A stretch of DNA of 64,000 bases from Brachybacterium faecium DSM 4810 (GCA_000023405.1 CP001643.1:1550001-1614000); one strand, 5' to 3'. Counted from the first letter of the stretch, positions 28,573 through 40,490 are shown. The notes: a model not told the origin generated them from the sequence alone. Translations and numbers: made by a program.

Positions 28573-29340
28573 TCACGGCGCGGCGTCGCCCAGCACGGCC
28601 GCGAATCGGTCCCGCGCCGCCCTCACCCCGGGGTGGCGGTGCATCCGCTGCAGGCGCCGCTGCACCTCCTCGGGTCGCAGGTGCCCGCTGTCCACGAGCC
28701 GATGCAGCAGCGGGGCGGCGACCGAGAGGGGCGCGAAGCGCAGCAGGTCCACGGCGGTGCGTGCGGGGACCGTGACCGGGGCGCCGCCCACCGTCTCGAT
28801 GTCCGCGCTCCGGAGTCGGGAGTGCCGCAGCGTGACGCCGGCCAGCTCTCCGCGGTGCGCGGTCGAGAGCATCTCCGCACTGGCCGGCGGCGGCCCGCCG
28901 AGCACCACCCACGCGGCCGACGGCCCGGCGATCACATGGTGCGACTGCAGCGCCGCGCCCATCGCGCAGCCCAGCGCGAGCGCCCGCTGCACGGCGCTGC
29001 GCAGCAGATCGGGAGGCAGGTACCGGCCGGGCAGGATCCGCGCGAGCTGCCCCTCGGCGATGAGCACGCGCGTGGGCGGGGTCTCCTCCCAACGCTGCAG
29101 GGCGGCGCCGATCGGCACGGCGAGCTCCGCCGCATGCCGCGACCACGCCGCGCACAGTCCGATCGACGTGACGGGCCGAACCTCCGGGTCCGGGACGGGG
29201 CGCGGTGTGATGATGCGCGGCGGCGGACCGGTGGCGGGTGGGCCCTCGGCCCCTCGGCCCGCGGTGCGCGGAGAGGACAGCACGGAGGAGGCGCCCAGCG
29301 AGAGCACCGGGGGCCGGTCGCGGGCCAGGAGGCGTTCCAT
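28573..29340 (-). CDS. Hypothetical protein, AbiEi-antitoxin-like
   Basis: A 255-residue protein of unknown function. The middle and C-terminal parts (GRYLPPDLLRSAVQRALALG, then VTVPARTAVDLLRFAPL and LLHRLVDSGHLRPEEVQRRL) recall actinobacterial proteins annotated as type IV toxin-antitoxin AbiEi-family or DUF559-associated proteins, but no nuclease motif and no adjacent AbiEii-like toxin gene are seen. The ATG was chosen because frames further upstream enter the DUF349 gene; a recognisable RBS is lacking. Codon use is like the neighbours. The assignment is tentative. Confidence 0.5.
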   Translation of the reverse strand: MERLLARDRPPVLSLGASSVLSSPRTAGRGAEGPPATGPPPRIITPRPVPDPEVRPVTSIGLCAAWSRHAAELAVPIGAALQRWEETPPTRVLIAEGQLARILPGRYLPPDLLRSAVQRALALGCAMGAALQSHHVIAGPSAAWVVLGGPPPASAEMLSTAHRGELAGVTLRHSRLRSADIETVGGAPVTVPARTAVDLLRFAPLSVAAPLLHRLVDSGHLRPEEVQRRLQRMHRHPGVRAARDRFAAVLGDAAP

Positions 29341-29431
29341 GCACCGACTCTGGTCCGTCGGCGCGGGCACGGCAACGCCCCCGCCTGTTCCTGTGGACAG
29401 ACGGGGGCGGTGGAGGAGAGGCCGCGGGCCC

Positions 29432-31231
29432 TCAGCCGAGGTCGCGCGCCGAGCGCTCGATGACGGCGAGCCACTCCTTGCGCGCCTCGAGCGCCGCTTC
29501 GGCCTCGGCGATCTTCTTCGGGTCGCCGCCGGCGACCGCCTTGTCGAGAGCCTCCTGGTAGGAGGCGATCGCGGAATGCAGCTGGGAGGACGCACCCTCC
29601 ACCCGTGCCTTCGTGCGCGGGTCGGTGCGCCGCCACTCCTCCTGCTCGGCGTTCTTCACAGCCCGCTCGACGGCACGGAGGCGCTCGTCGATCCGCCGCA
29701 TGTCACCGCGGGGGACCTTCCCGGCCTCCTCCCAGCGGTCCTGCACCGAGCGCAGCGTCTTCTTCGCCTGGTCCACCCCTGCCGAGGGATCGATGGCCTC
29801 GGCCTCGGTGAGCAGAGCCTCCTTCACCTCGAGGTTCTGGCGCTGCTCGGCCTCGGTCTCGTGGAGATCGGCGTTGCGCGCCTGGAAGAAGGTGTCCTGC
29901 GCGGCCTTGAACCGCTTCCACTGGGCATCGTCCTTCTTGCGGCTGCCGCGGGGCGCGCGGCGCCACTCGTCCATGAGGCCCTTGTAGGCCCGCACGGTGG
30001 GGCCCCAGTCCGTGGACTCCTGCATCGCCTCGGCGCGCGCGATCAGGTCCTCCTTGATCTGCGCCGCTTCGGCGTGCTTCGCATCCAGCTGGGAGAAGAA
30101 CTGCTTGCGCATGCGGTCGAAGGTCGCCCGGGCCGCGGAGAGACGCTTCCACAGGGCGTCCTCGGTGGGACGGTCCAGGGAGACGTCGTCGGTCTGCATC
30201 TGCTTCCACGTCGGCACCATCTGGCGCATCGTCTCGCCGGCGTTGCGCCAGGAGATCTGCTCCGGATCGGTGGCGACCAGAGCCTCGATCGACTCGACGA
30301 ACTCGGTGCGGCGCCGGGTGGCCTCCTCACGCTGGGAGGCGCGCTCGGCCTCGAGGGCGTGGATCTTCGCCTTGGCCTGCTCCCGCAGCTCCGCCGCCCG
30401 CGCCCGCAGCGCCGGGATGTCGCCGACGACCTTCGGCTCCTTCATGTTCTTGCGAAGGTTCTCGAGCAGCCGGTTGAGCTCGTTCTGCGTGTGCTCCGGC
30501 GCGTTGAGCGTGGTCTGGGTGAGGTCGAGGAAGGCGACCAGATCGAGATAGGCGCGGGCGAACGGCTCGAGGGCCGCGTCGTGGTCGGCTTCGCCGGCCG
30601 TGCCGACGGTCCGCACCTGCGTGCCGTCCTGGACCGTGACGGCGCCGTCCTCCGCGACCGTCCCGAAGGCCTTGGCGGCGGCGATCTGCTCCGCGTCGTA
30701 CTCCGTGACCGGGGGGACCACGGGCAGCAGCGCGGCGCTCGGCTTCTTCGCCGCCAGCGCCGCCGGTGACGGGGCGCCGGGGCGCGGGCCGGGAGCGGCG
30801 GGCTTCGGCCCGGGCCTGCCGGGCTTCGGGCTGGGGGCTGCGGCGCCCGTGCTGGAGGCGGCGTCTTCCTCAGCCGGCTCCTCGGAAGCGGTCGGCTCTG
30901 CCGCAGAGGCCTGTGCGGAGGGCTGCTCGGCAGCCTGATCGGCGTCGGGCTCCGCGGCGTGCTCGCCAGTCCTCTCGCCAGTCTGCCCGGCACCGGGCTC
31001 GGCGTCAGCGGCCGGTGCGGACGTGGACGGCTGCTCGGCCGGCTGCTCCGTCACCGCGGGCTCTGCGCCGTCGGTCTGCGCGATCGGCTCCGCGCCCTCC
31101 GGTGCCGGGCCGTTCTCCTCCGCAGCAGCGGCGGGGGAGGGCGAGGGCTGATCAGCACCCTGATCGGCGGCCGGCTCGATGGGCTGAGCGGCGGGGGACG
31201 ATGCGGGGACGGGGGTCTCGGACTCGCTCAC
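29432..31231 (-). CDS. DUF349 domain protein
   Basis: A 599-residue protein. Residues 1 to about 200 are a low-complexity Ala/Glu/Pro segment ending in a PGPKPAAPGPRPGAPSP stretch. The rest is almost entirely helical and holds several DUF349 repeats, seen as recurring W-K-x-A/R and D-R-x-x-x-LWKRF-like units (for example TEDALWKRLSAARATFDRMRKQF and DAQWKRFKAAQDTFFQARN). Function is unknown; coiled-coil scaffolding is possible. The GTG start has GAAGGAG seven bases upstream. It is divergent from hisS. Confidence 0.78.
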   Translation of the reverse strand: MSESETPVPASSPAAQPIEPAADQGADQPSPSPAAAAEENGPAPEGAEPIAQTDGAEPAVTEQPAEQPSTSAPAADAEPGAGQTGERTGEHAAEPDADQAAEQPSAQASAAEPTASEEPAEEDAASSTGAAAPSPKPGRPGPKPAAPGPRPGAPSPAALAAKKPSAALLPVVPPVTEYDAEQIAAAKAFGTVAEDGAVTVQDGTQVRTVGTAGEADHDAALEPFARAYLDLVAFLDLTQTTLNAPEHTQNELNRLLENLRKNMKEPKVVGDIPALRARAAELREQAKAKIHALEAERASQREEATRRRTEFVESIEALVATDPEQISWRNAGETMRQMVPTWKQMQTDDVSLDRPTEDALWKRLSAARATFDRMRKQFFSQLDAKHAEAAQIKEDLIARAEAMQESTDWGPTVRAYKGLMDEWRRAPRGSRKKDDAQWKRFKAAQDTFFQARNADLHETEAEQRQNLEVKEALLTEAEAIDPSAGVDQAKKTLRSVQDRWEEAGKVPRGDMRRIDERLRAVERAVKNAEQEEWRRTDPRTKARVEGASSQLHSAIASYQEALDKAVAGGDPKKIAEAEAALEARKEWLAVIERSARDLG

Positions 31232-31338
31232 GGTTGAGCTCCTTCGAAGGGATCCGCTGCAGGGCGGGACACTGCCGCCGGGATCGGCGGTCGGGCTGGC
31301 GCGGCACCGCCCCGGCGCGGGGCGGACCGTCTCACGGA

Positions 31339-31344
31339 ACTCTA
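31339..31344 (-). promoter_or_regulatory. Putative -10 box of the DUF349 gene
   Basis: TAGAGT, preceded by TG, on the minus strand lies about 107 bases upstream of the GTG at 31231. Confidence 0.4.
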
Positions 31345-31414
31345 CAGCGAGGCGCGTGTGCGGGCGCACCCGTTCCGTGCGGCATGCCCGAGCGCGGTCC
31401 AGCCCGGTCCGGGG

Positions 31415-31420
31415 GATAAT
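31415..31420 (+). promoter_or_regulatory. -10 box of hisS
   Basis: GATAAT (five of six bases of TATAAT) lies 42 bases before the hisS ATG. Confidence 0.5.
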
Positions 31421-31462
31421 GGGGCCTGGCATTCCGCCCAGATCGAGAAGGATGTGCACCGC

Positions 31463-32845
31463 ATGGCGAAGATCGCCGCCCTGTCAGGATTCCCGGAGTG
31501 GCTCCCCGCGGAGCGTCTCGTCGAGCAGCACGTCATCGACGTGTTCCGCGAGGTCGCCGAGCTGCACGGGTTCTCGGGCATCGAGACGCGCGCCGTCGAA
31601 CCGCTCGAGCAGCTGCTGCGCAAGGGCGAGATCGACAAGGAGGTGTACGTGCTGCGACGCCTCCACGCCGAGGAGGAGGACGGCGCGGAGGCCGGCCGCG
31701 AAGATCGTTCGCGCACCCTGGGCCTGCATTTCGATCTCACCGTGCCGCTCGCCCGCTACGTGCTCGAGCACCAGAACGATCTCGTCTTCCCGCTGCGCCG
31801 CTTCCAGATCCAGAAGGTCTGGCGCGGAGAGCGTCCCCAGGACGGACGGTTCCGGGAGTTCTACCAGGCCGATCTCGACGTCATCGGACAGGACACCCTC
31901 CCCGGGCACATCGAGGCGGAGGTCGCCACGGTGATGGCGGAGATCCTCGACCGCCTGCCGCTGCCCGCGTTCACGATCCACGCCAACACGCGCCGGCTCT
32001 CCGAGGGCTTCTTCCGCTCCATCGGGCTCGAGGACCAGGCCGCCGTGCTGCGCAGCCTCGACAAGCTGCCCAAGATCGGCCCGGACGCGGTGCGCGAGCT
32101 GCTCCTTGCAGAGGTCGGTGCGAGCGTCGAGCAGGCGCAGGCCTGCCTCGACTTCGCCTCGATCCGCACCCGTGACGCCTCCTTCGCGGATCGGGTGCGG
32201 GAGCTCGGCGGCAGCGGGGAGATGGTCGAGCAGGGCATCGCCGAGCTCACCTCCGTGCTCGAGCGCGTCGAGGCCGCGGTGCCCGGCGTGATCATGGCCG
32301 ACCTCTCGATCGCCCGCGGGCTCGACTACTACACGGGCACCGTGTTCGAGACCTTCGTGACCGGTCACGAGGCCCTCGGCTCCGTCTGCTCGGGCGGCCG
32401 CTACGACGCCCTGGCCTCGGACAACCGGCACACCTATCCCGGAGTCGGTCTCTCGATCGGCCTCTCGCGCCTGGTCTCGCGGCTGCTCTCCGCGGGCCTG
32501 GCCACCGCCTCCCGCTCCGTGCCCACCTGTGTGCTGGTCTCGGTGGCGGATGAGCAGCACCGCCACCTCAGCGAAGCGGCCGCACGCTCCCTGCGCAGCC
32601 GCGGCATCTCCTGCGAGGTGGCGCCCACCGCCGCGAAGTTCGGCAAGCAGATCCGCTACGCGGACCGCCGCGGCATCCCCTTCATCTGGTTCCCGTCCGC
32701 AGACGGCGGCGCCGACCAGGTCAAGGACATCCGCAGCGGTCACCAGGTCGAGGCGGACGCCGCCGCATGGCAGCCGCCCGCGGAGGACCTCACCGCGCGG
32801 ATCCTCGGCGCGGGCGAGGCCCAGGACGCACCGCCGACCCGATGA
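31463..32845 (+). CDS. hisS: Histidyl-tRNA synthetase
   Basis: A 460-residue class II synthetase. Motif 2 is FQIQKVWRGERPQDGRFREF, the histidine-specific HisA motif is ARGLDYYTGTVFET, and motif 3 lies in GVGLSIGLSRLVSRL; the C-terminal anticodon-binding domain (from about SVPTCVLVSVADEQ) is complete. The ATG at 31463 follows AAGGA, and the open extension of 35 codons upstream includes the promoter region. Located near aspS in the order typical of actinobacteria. Confidence 0.95.
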   Translation: MAKIAALSGFPEWLPAERLVEQHVIDVFREVAELHGFSGIETRAVEPLEQLLRKGEIDKEVYVLRRLHAEEEDGAEAGREDRSRTLGLHFDLTVPLARYVLEHQNDLVFPLRRFQIQKVWRGERPQDGRFREFYQADLDVIGQDTLPGHIEAEVATVMAEILDRLPLPAFTIHANTRRLSEGFFRSIGLEDQAAVLRSLDKLPKIGPDAVRELLLAEVGASVEQAQACLDFASIRTRDASFADRVRELGGSGEMVEQGIAELTSVLERVEAAVPGVIMADLSIARGLDYYTGTVFETFVTGHEALGSVCSGGRYDALASDNRHTYPGVGLSIGLSRLVSRLLSAGLATASRSVPTCVLVSVADEQHRHLSEAAARSLRSRGISCEVAPTAAKFGKQIRYADRRGIPFIWFPSADGGADQVKDIRSGHQVEADAAAWQPPAEDLTARILGAGEAQDAPPTR

Positions 32846-32904
32846 TCTGGATCACACCGTGGTGCTGCGGGAATGATCCGCGGCGCCACGGCGTTCCCTC
32901 GGGC

Positions 32905-33273
32905 ATGGCTACGCTCACCCTGACCACCGAGAACCACGACAAGACCGTCGAGGACGGCATCGTCCTGATCGACTTCTGGGCGGGCTGGTGCGTGCCGTGC
33001 CAGCGCTTCGCCCCGATCTTCGAGGAGTCCTCCGAGACCCACGAGGACGTCACCTTCGCGAAGGTCGACACCGAGGACCAGCAGGAGCTGGCGATGCGCT
33101 ACGGCGTCACCTCGATCCCCACCCTGGTCGCCTACCGCGAGGGCATCCCGGTGTTCTCCCAGGCCGGCGCGCTTCCGCAGTCCGCGCTCGAGGACCTCAT
33201 CGGCCAGGTGAAGAACCTGGACATGGACGAGGTGCGCAAGGCGTACGCCGAGGCGCAGGAGAAGCAGGACTGA
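32905..33273 (+). CDS. trxA: Thioredoxin with WCVPC active site
   Basis: A 122-residue thioredoxin fold protein: IVLIDFWAGWCVPCQRFAP (C29, C32), the buried acid region and the cis-proline TSIPT are present. The active site reads WCVPC rather than the usual WCGPC, which may shift its redox potential (inference). It stands alone between hisS and a terminator. The ATG was preferred to upstream open frame because the family starts here; no strong RBS is visible. No reductase gene is adjacent. Confidence 0.88.
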   Translation: MATLTLTTENHDKTVEDGIVLIDFWAGWCVPCQRFAPIFEESSETHEDVTFAKVDTEDQQELAMRYGVTSIPTLVAYREGIPVFSQAGALPQSALEDLIGQVKNLDMDEVRKAYAEAQEKQD

Positions 33274-33290
33274 CCCTCCTCCTCAGCAGC

Positions 33291-33329
33291 GAAGAGCCCC
33301 GCCACCGGTGAACGGTGACGGGGCTCTTC
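33291..33329 (+). terminator. Terminator between trxA and deaD
   Basis: GAAGAGCCCCG (33291) pairs with CGGGGCTCTTC (33319), with an inner CACCG/CGGTG stem and a five-base loop. It serves trxA and could also stop the convergent helicase transcript. Confidence 0.7.
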
Positions 33330-33433
33330 CACGTCTCGGCCTCTCGCGCTCGGCTACTCGATCTCGGCCTCTCGACCGCGGTGCCTGGGCCGCTGCCCGG
33401 CGCCGGTGCCGGAGCACGCGGCGCCGGGGACGC

Positions 33434-35443
33434 TCAGCCCTCGGAGCGGCGGGGGCCTCGGCGCGCGGAGTCGAAGCGGCCACCGCGATCGTCGCGGCGC
33501 GAGCGGTCGTCGCGCCGGAAGGGGCGGTCGTTGTCACGACGCGGCCCCTTGCCGCCGCGCGGCCCGTGGTCCGGGCCGATGCGCAGCTCGCGCCCGCCGA
33601 CCTTCGCGCGGCTGATGCGCTCCATCTGCTCCGGGCTGAGGGAGCCGCGGATCTGCACCAGGGCGAAGTGGGGGAAGATCTGGATCTTCCCGATGTCCTT
33701 GCCGTGCAGGCCGCCCTCGCCGGTGATGGCGCCGACGATGCCCGGCGGCCGCGCACCGTGCGTGTGGCCCACACCCACCTTGTACGAGGTGTAGCCGCGC
33801 TCCGTCGCGGCAGCCTCGCGCGGGCCGCGATCGCGATCGCCGCGCGGGGAGCGGTCCTCGCCCAGCTTCGCGCCGGTGAACTCCTCCTCCTCGGTCGCGG
33901 TTCCGGGGCCCTCATCACCCACGGACATCGCGCCCAGGGCGGCCGCGAGCTCGAGCGGATCGATGTCGTGCTCGGCCACGAACTGTCCGATCAGCTCGCG
34001 GTACAGCTCGAGACGACCGCGCTCGACACGGGCGGGGACCTGGGTAAGCTGAGCGGCCAGGCGATGCTTGGAGACGTCGCGCGGGGAGGGGATGACCGCC
34101 TCGGCGAGGGTCTGCTTGGTGGCGCGCTCGATGTTCTTCAGGGCGCGGCGCTCGTGCGGGCCGATGAAGGTCAGCGCCTCCCCGGAGCGTCCGGCGCGGC
34201 CGGTGCGGCCGATGCGGTGGACGTAGGACTCCGCCTCCTTCGGCACATCGAAGTTGACGACCAGGCCGATGCGCTCCACGTCGAGGCCGCGGGCGGCGAC
34301 GTCGGTGGCGACGAGCACCTGCAGCGAGCCGTCGCGGAGACGCTCGACGATCTTCTCGCGCTCCTTCTGGGGCACGTCGCCGCTGATCGACGCGGCGATC
34401 AGGCCTCGGCCCACCAGTGCGGTGCCGACCTCCTCGGCGGCCGCGCGGGTGCGCACGAACACGATCGCCGCCTCCGCATCGGAGGTGGCGAGCACGCGGG
34501 CCAGGGCCCCGGTGCGGTGCCGGAAGGGCACCACGGCGTAGGTCTGGTGGACGCTCTTGACCGTGGAGGACTGAGGGCTCACGCTCACGCGCACGGGATC
34601 CTGCATGTGGGTCTGGGCGACCCGCTGGATGGCGGCGGGCATCGTCGCCGAGAACAGGGCGACCTGGCGGGTGTCGGGGGAGTGGGAGAGGATCTCCTCG
34701 ACGTCCTCCGCGAAGCCCATCCGCAGCATCTCGTCGGCCTCGTCGAGGACCGCGACGCGGATGGTGTCCAGGCGCAGGTTCGTGCGGCGCATGTGGTCCA
34801 TCACTCGGCCCGGGGTGCCGACGACGACCTGGGCGCCGCGAGCGAGCGCGCGCTCCTGCGGGCCGTAGGGGGAGCCGCCGTACAGCGCGACCACGTCGAG
34901 ACCGCCGATCGAGGTGGCGAAGGAGGCGATCGCGTCGGCCACCTGCATCGCCAGCTCGCGCGTGGGGGCGAGGACCAGAGCCTGCACCTCGCGGAGGGAG
35001 GGGTCGATCGCGGCCAGCAGCGGCAGGCCGAAGGCGGCGGTCTTGCCGGTGCCGGTCTGCGCGACGCCGATCACGTCGCGGCCCTCGAGCAGCGGCGGGA
35101 TCGCCTGGGCCTGGATCGCCGAGGGGGTGGTGAACCCGAGCTCGTCGACCGCGCGGCGCAGCGGTGCCGGCAGCGCGATGTCATCGAAGCTGGGGCCGGC
35201 CGGAGCCGCGGGCTCCGCAGCGGGCGCGGGCTCTGCCGCAGCGGGCTCGGGGATCGCAGCGGCATCCGTCGCGGTGTCCGCCCCGGCCGCAGCGGCTGTG
35301 GCGGTCGCGGGAGCGGTGTCGGTCGCGGTGCCTGTGTCGGACGAGGCGCCCTCGTCGGACGGTGCCGTCTCGGGATGGACCGCAGGCGCGGAGGAGGGGG
35401 TGGACCCGGTGGAGGGGTCGGTGGCAGGGGAGGCGTCAGTCAT
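33434..35443 (-). CDS. deaD: DEAD-box RNA helicase (DeaD/CsdA type)
   Basis: A 669-residue ATP-dependent RNA helicase. Following an 85-residue Ala/Thr/Pro-rich lead are the Q motif (FDDIALPAPLRRAVDELGF), motif I AQTGTGKTAA, Ia PTRELAMQ, II VLDEADEML, III FSATMP, V DVAARGLDVE and VI HRIGRTGRAGR. A DbpA-type RNA-binding domain follows (TSYKVGVGHTHGARPPGIVGA, through EQMERISRAKVGGREL), and the tail is Arg/Gly/Asp-rich. Members help ribosome assembly and mRNA decay in the cold. AAGGA precedes the ATG. It is divergent from aspS across a 316-base region. Confidence 0.95.
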   Translation of the reverse strand: MTDASPATDPSTGSTPSSAPAVHPETAPSDEGASSDTGTATDTAPATATAAAAGADTATDAAAIPEPAAAEPAPAAEPAAPAGPSFDDIALPAPLRRAVDELGFTTPSAIQAQAIPPLLEGRDVIGVAQTGTGKTAAFGLPLLAAIDPSLREVQALVLAPTRELAMQVADAIASFATSIGGLDVVALYGGSPYGPQERALARGAQVVVGTPGRVMDHMRRTNLRLDTIRVAVLDEADEMLRMGFAEDVEEILSHSPDTRQVALFSATMPAAIQRVAQTHMQDPVRVSVSPQSSTVKSVHQTYAVVPFRHRTGALARVLATSDAEAAIVFVRTRAAAEEVGTALVGRGLIAASISGDVPQKEREKIVERLRDGSLQVLVATDVAARGLDVERIGLVVNFDVPKEAESYVHRIGRTGRAGRSGEALTFIGPHERRALKNIERATKQTLAEAVIPSPRDVSKHRLAAQLTQVPARVERGRLELYRELIGQFVAEHDIDPLELAAALGAMSVGDEGPGTATEEEEFTGAKLGEDRSPRGDRDRGPREAAATERGYTSYKVGVGHTHGARPPGIVGAITGEGGLHGKDIGKIQIFPHFALVQIRGSLSPEQMERISRAKVGGRELRIGPDHGPRGGKGPRRDNDRPFRRDDRSRRDDRGGRFDSARRGPRRSEG

Positions 35444-35663
35444 GGTGTCCTTCGACAGTCAGGGGTGAACAAGCCCTAACGTGTCGCAGGGCGTGGGCGC
35501 CCATACGTCTCGCGCGACGAGGATCCTGCGGAGGCAGGACACGGCTCGGGCGAGTTCGGGCGGAAACGGACCTGCGATCTTGCAGGTCGGACCGTCGTCA
35601 AGTCTACGGGCGCCATGGCGCGAGCAACAGTGCCGCGGTGGCGAGATCGCTCACCCTGCGCGG
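35444..35663. other. Divergent deaD-aspS control region
   Basis: No credible gene is seen in this intergenic stretch. It includes a perfect 7-base inverted repeat, GACCTGC (35569-35575) and GCAGGTC (35582-35588), that could fold in a deaD leader or serve as an operator. A TTGACG-like -35 for deaD is present on the minus strand near 35600 but a matching -10 is not convincing. Confidence 0.4.
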
Positions 35664-35669
35664 TAAGGT
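35664..35669 (+). promoter_or_regulatory. Putative -10 box of aspS
   Basis: TAAGGT lies 90 bases before the aspS GTG. The implied leader contains a hairpin, GGCCCTCCGG (35696-35705) against CCGGAGGGGCC (35718-35728). Confidence 0.4.
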
Positions 35670-35759
35670 GGGCTGTCCACGCCACCGTGCGTGATGGCCC
35701 TCCGGACGCCCCGTCGCCCGGAGGGGCCCGACCTGTCGACACCACCAGAAGGACACCTC

Positions 35760-37589
35760 GTGCTGCGCACCCACACCGCCGGTGAGCTCCGCCCGGAGCA
35801 CATCGGACAGACCGTCACCCTCACCGGCTGGATCGGCCGTCGCCGTGACCACGGCGGCGTGACGTTCCTCGATCTGCGCGACGCGAGCGGCGTCACCCAG
35901 GTGGTGGTGCGCGAGGACGAGGCGATGCACCTGCGCAACGAATACGTGCTCAAGGTCATCGGCTCCGTCGGCCGCCGGCCCGAGGGCAATGAGAACCCGC
36001 TGCTGCCCACCGGCGACATCGAGGTCACCGCGAGCGAGGTCGAGGTGCTCAGCGCCTCCGCGCCCCTGCCCTTCCAGCTCGACGAGCACACCGACGTGGG
36101 CGAGGAGGCGCGCCTGCGCTACCGCTACCTGGACCTGCGTCGCCAGGGACCGGCCGCCGCGATGCGGCTGCGCTCCGAGGTCAACCGCGCCGCGCGCGAT
36201 ACCCTGCTGGACCAGGACTTCGTCGAGGTCGAGACGCCCACCCTGACCCGCTCCACCCCGGAGGGCGCCCGCGACTTCCTGGTCCCGGCCCGCCTCGCCC
36301 CCGGCTCCTGGTACGCGCTGCCGCAGTCGCCGCAGCTGTTCAAGCAGCTGCTGATGGTCGGCGGCATCGAGAAGTACTTCCAGCTCGCCCGCTGCTACCG
36401 CGACGAGGACTTCCGCGCGGACCGTCAGCCCGAGTTCACGCAGCTCGACGTCGAGATGAGCTTCGTGGACCAGGAGGACGTCATCGCCCTCGCGGAGGAG
36501 ATCCTCACCGCCGTGTGGGCGAAGGGCGGCCACCAGATCACCACGCCGTTCCCCCGCATCACCTATGCGGAGTCCATGCGCCGCTTCGGCTCCGACAAGC
36601 CGGACCTCCGCTTCGACCTCGAGCTGGTCGAGATGACGGACTACTTCCGCGAGACGCCGTTCCGGGTCTTCCAGGCCCCGTACGTGGGAGCGGTCGTCAT
36701 GGCCGGCGGTGCCGCCCAGCCCCGCCGTCAGCTGGACGCCTGGCAGGAGTGGGCCAAGCAGCGCGGCGCCAAGGGCCTCGCCTACGTGCTCGTCCAGGAG
36801 GACGGCACGCTCACCGGCCCGGTCTCCAAGAACATCTCCGAGGCGGAGAAGTCCGGCCTGCTCGAGGCCACCGGCGCCTCGCGCGGCGACTGCATCTTCT
36901 TCGCCGCGGGCGAGGCGAAGTCCTCCCGCGCGCTGCTCGGCGCCGCCCGTGCCGAGATCGCCGAGCGGCTGGGGCTGATCGACCACGACGCCTTCGCCTT
37001 CGTGTGGGTCGTGGACGCCCCGATGTTCGAGCCCGCCGCGGACGCGGTGGCCTCGGGCGACGTCGCCGTGGGCGGAGGGGCGTGGACCGCGGTGCACCAC
37101 GCGTTCACCTCGCCCAAGCCCGAGTTCATGGACAGCTTCGACACCGATCCCGGGGCGGCGCTGGCCTACGCCTACGACATCGTGTGCAACGGCAACGAGA
37201 TCGGCGGCGGCTCCATCCGCATCCACGACCAGTCCGTGCAGCAGCGCGTCTTCCAGGTCATGGGGATCGGCGCGGAGGAGGCGCAGGAGAAGTTCGGCTT
37301 CCTGCTCGACGCCTTCCAGTACGGTGCGCCGCCGCACGGCGGCATCGCCTTCGGCTGGGACCGCATCGTGGCTCTGCTGGCCCGGGAGGACTCGATCCGC
37401 GAGGTCATCGCCTTCCCCAAGACCGGCAACGGCTACGATCCGCTGACCGCCGCCCCCGCGCCGATCACGCCGCAGCAGCGCAAGGAGGCGGGCGTCGACA
37501 CCAAGCCCGCCCCGCGCACGGCCCCGGAGAAGCAGCCGTCCCGGGAGGACGCCGAGGGCGCGGCGCCCGCGCAGGGGAAGGGCGCCTGA
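35760..37589 (+). CDS. aspS: Aspartyl-tRNA synthetase
   Basis: A 609-residue bacterial-type class II synthetase. The N-terminal OB fold ([21 protein letters not shown]) is followed by the catalytic domain with motif 2 [16 protein letters not shown], a GAD insertion, and motif 3 [13 protein letters not shown]. Actinobacterial AspRS enzymes are often non-discriminating and also charge tRNA-Asn for GatCAB; the sequence does not settle this. The GTG at 35760 follows AAGGA by six bases; an open 23-codon extension is rejected because it covers the leader. A lysine/alanine-rich tail of about 30 residues ends the protein. Confidence 0.95.
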   Translation: MLRTHTAGELRPEHIGQTVTLTGWIGRRRDHGGVTFLDLRDASGVTQVVVREDEAMHLRNEYVLKVIGSVGRRPEGNENPLLPTGDIEVTASEVEVLSASAPLPFQLDEHTDVGEEARLRYRYLDLRRQGPAAAMRLRSEVNRAARDTLLDQDFVEVETPTLTRSTPEGARDFLVPARLAPGSWYALPQSPQLFKQLLMVGGIEKYFQLARCYRDEDFRADRQPEFTQLDVEMSFVDQEDVIALAEEILTAVWAKGGHQITTPFPRITYAESMRRFGSDKPDLRFDLELVEMTDYFRETPFRVFQAPYVGAVVMAGGAAQPRRQLDAWQEWAKQRGAKGLAYVLVQEDGTLTGPVSKNISEAEKSGLLEATGASRGDCIFFAAGEAKSSRALLGAARAEIAERLGLIDHDAFAFVWVVDAPMFEPAADAVASGDVAVGGGAWTAVHHAFTSPKPEFMDSFDTDPGAALAYAYDIVCNGNEIGGGSIRIHDQSVQQRVFQVMGIGAEEAQEKFGFLLDAFQYGAPPHGGIAFGWDRIVALLAREDSIREVIAFPKTGNGYDPLTAAPAPITPQQRKEAGVDTKPAPRTAPEKQPSREDAEGAAPAQGKGA

Positions 37590-37607
37590 GCTTCACCGCA
37601 CGATGAC

Positions 37608-37641
37608 GAACGGCCGACGCGGAGCACCGCGTCGGCCGTTC
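37608..37641. terminator. Bidirectional terminator between aspS and DUF3043 gene
   Basis: A perfect 15-base stem (GAACGGCCGACGCGG against CCGCGTCGGCCGTTC, loop AGCA) lies between the convergent stop codons. Confidence 0.75.
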
Positions 37642-37667
37642 ATGTCGCAGGAAGTCGCAGGAGGAGA

Positions 37668-40056
<2,389 letters not shown>

Positions 40057-40098
40057 CGGGGACCTTCGCCACCCCCCCCGTTCCCGTCCCGCGGGGCG

Positions 40099-40104
40099 TA
40101 TCCT
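40099..40104 (+). promoter_or_regulatory. -10 box upstream of erpA-like gene
   Basis: TATCCT lies 29 bases before the ATG; GAGGAGG lies between. Confidence 0.5.
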
Positions 40105-40133
40105 GGCCTGACACGAGCTTCGAGGAGGACCTC

Positions 40134-40490
40134 ATGACCACGACCACCGAGCGCCCCACCGCGGCGCATGGCGTCACCCTCACGTCCGGCGCCGCCCAGA
40201 AGGTGACCACGCTGCTGGAGCAGGAGGGGCGCGATGACCTCCGCCTGCGCATCGCGGTGCAGCCCGGCGGCTGCTCCGGCCTGATCTACCAGCTCTACTT
40301 CGACGAGCGCACGATGGATGACGACCTGGTCGTCGATTTCGAGGGCGTCGAGGTCGTCGTCGACAAGATGAGCAACCCGTACCTCACCGGCGCGGTGATC
40401 GACTTCTCCGACACCATCGAGAAGCAGGGCTTCACCATCGACAACCCGAATGCGGGCGGCTCCTGTGCCTGTGGTGACTCCTTCGCCTGA
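40134..40490 (+). CDS. erpA: A-type iron-sulfur cluster carrier (ErpA/IscA/HesB)
   Basis: A 118-residue HesB/IscA family protein that delivers Fe-S clusters. The three conserved cysteines are present, one in QPGGCSGL and two in SCACGDSF near the C-terminus. GAGGAGG lies six bases before the ATG. It is next to cytochrome oxidase genes as in mycobacteria (Rv2204c, by recollection); supply of clusters to the Rieske protein encoded nearby is a plausible link but is inference. Confidence 0.9.
   Translation: MTTTTERPTAAHGVTLTSGAAQKVTTLLEQEGRDDLRLRIAVQPGGCSGLIYQLYFDERTMDDDLVVDFEGVEVVVDKMSNPYLTGAVIDFSDTIEKQGFTIDNPNAGGSCACGDSFA

Noticed and set aside
28573-29340. Type IV toxin-antitoxin system
   Set aside because: Only a faint antitoxin-like resemblance is seen and there is no adjacent AbiEii-type toxin; the neighbours are rel and a DUF349 gene.
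28427-29344. Alternative minus-strand frame over the end of rel and the hypothetical gene
   Set aside because: It is an Arg/Ala/Gly-rich shadow; the 28573-29340 frame has a far more protein-like composition.
35664-35759. Possible T-box or other riboswitch before aspS
   Set aside because: No T-box sequence or specifier loop is visible; only a simple hairpin is present.
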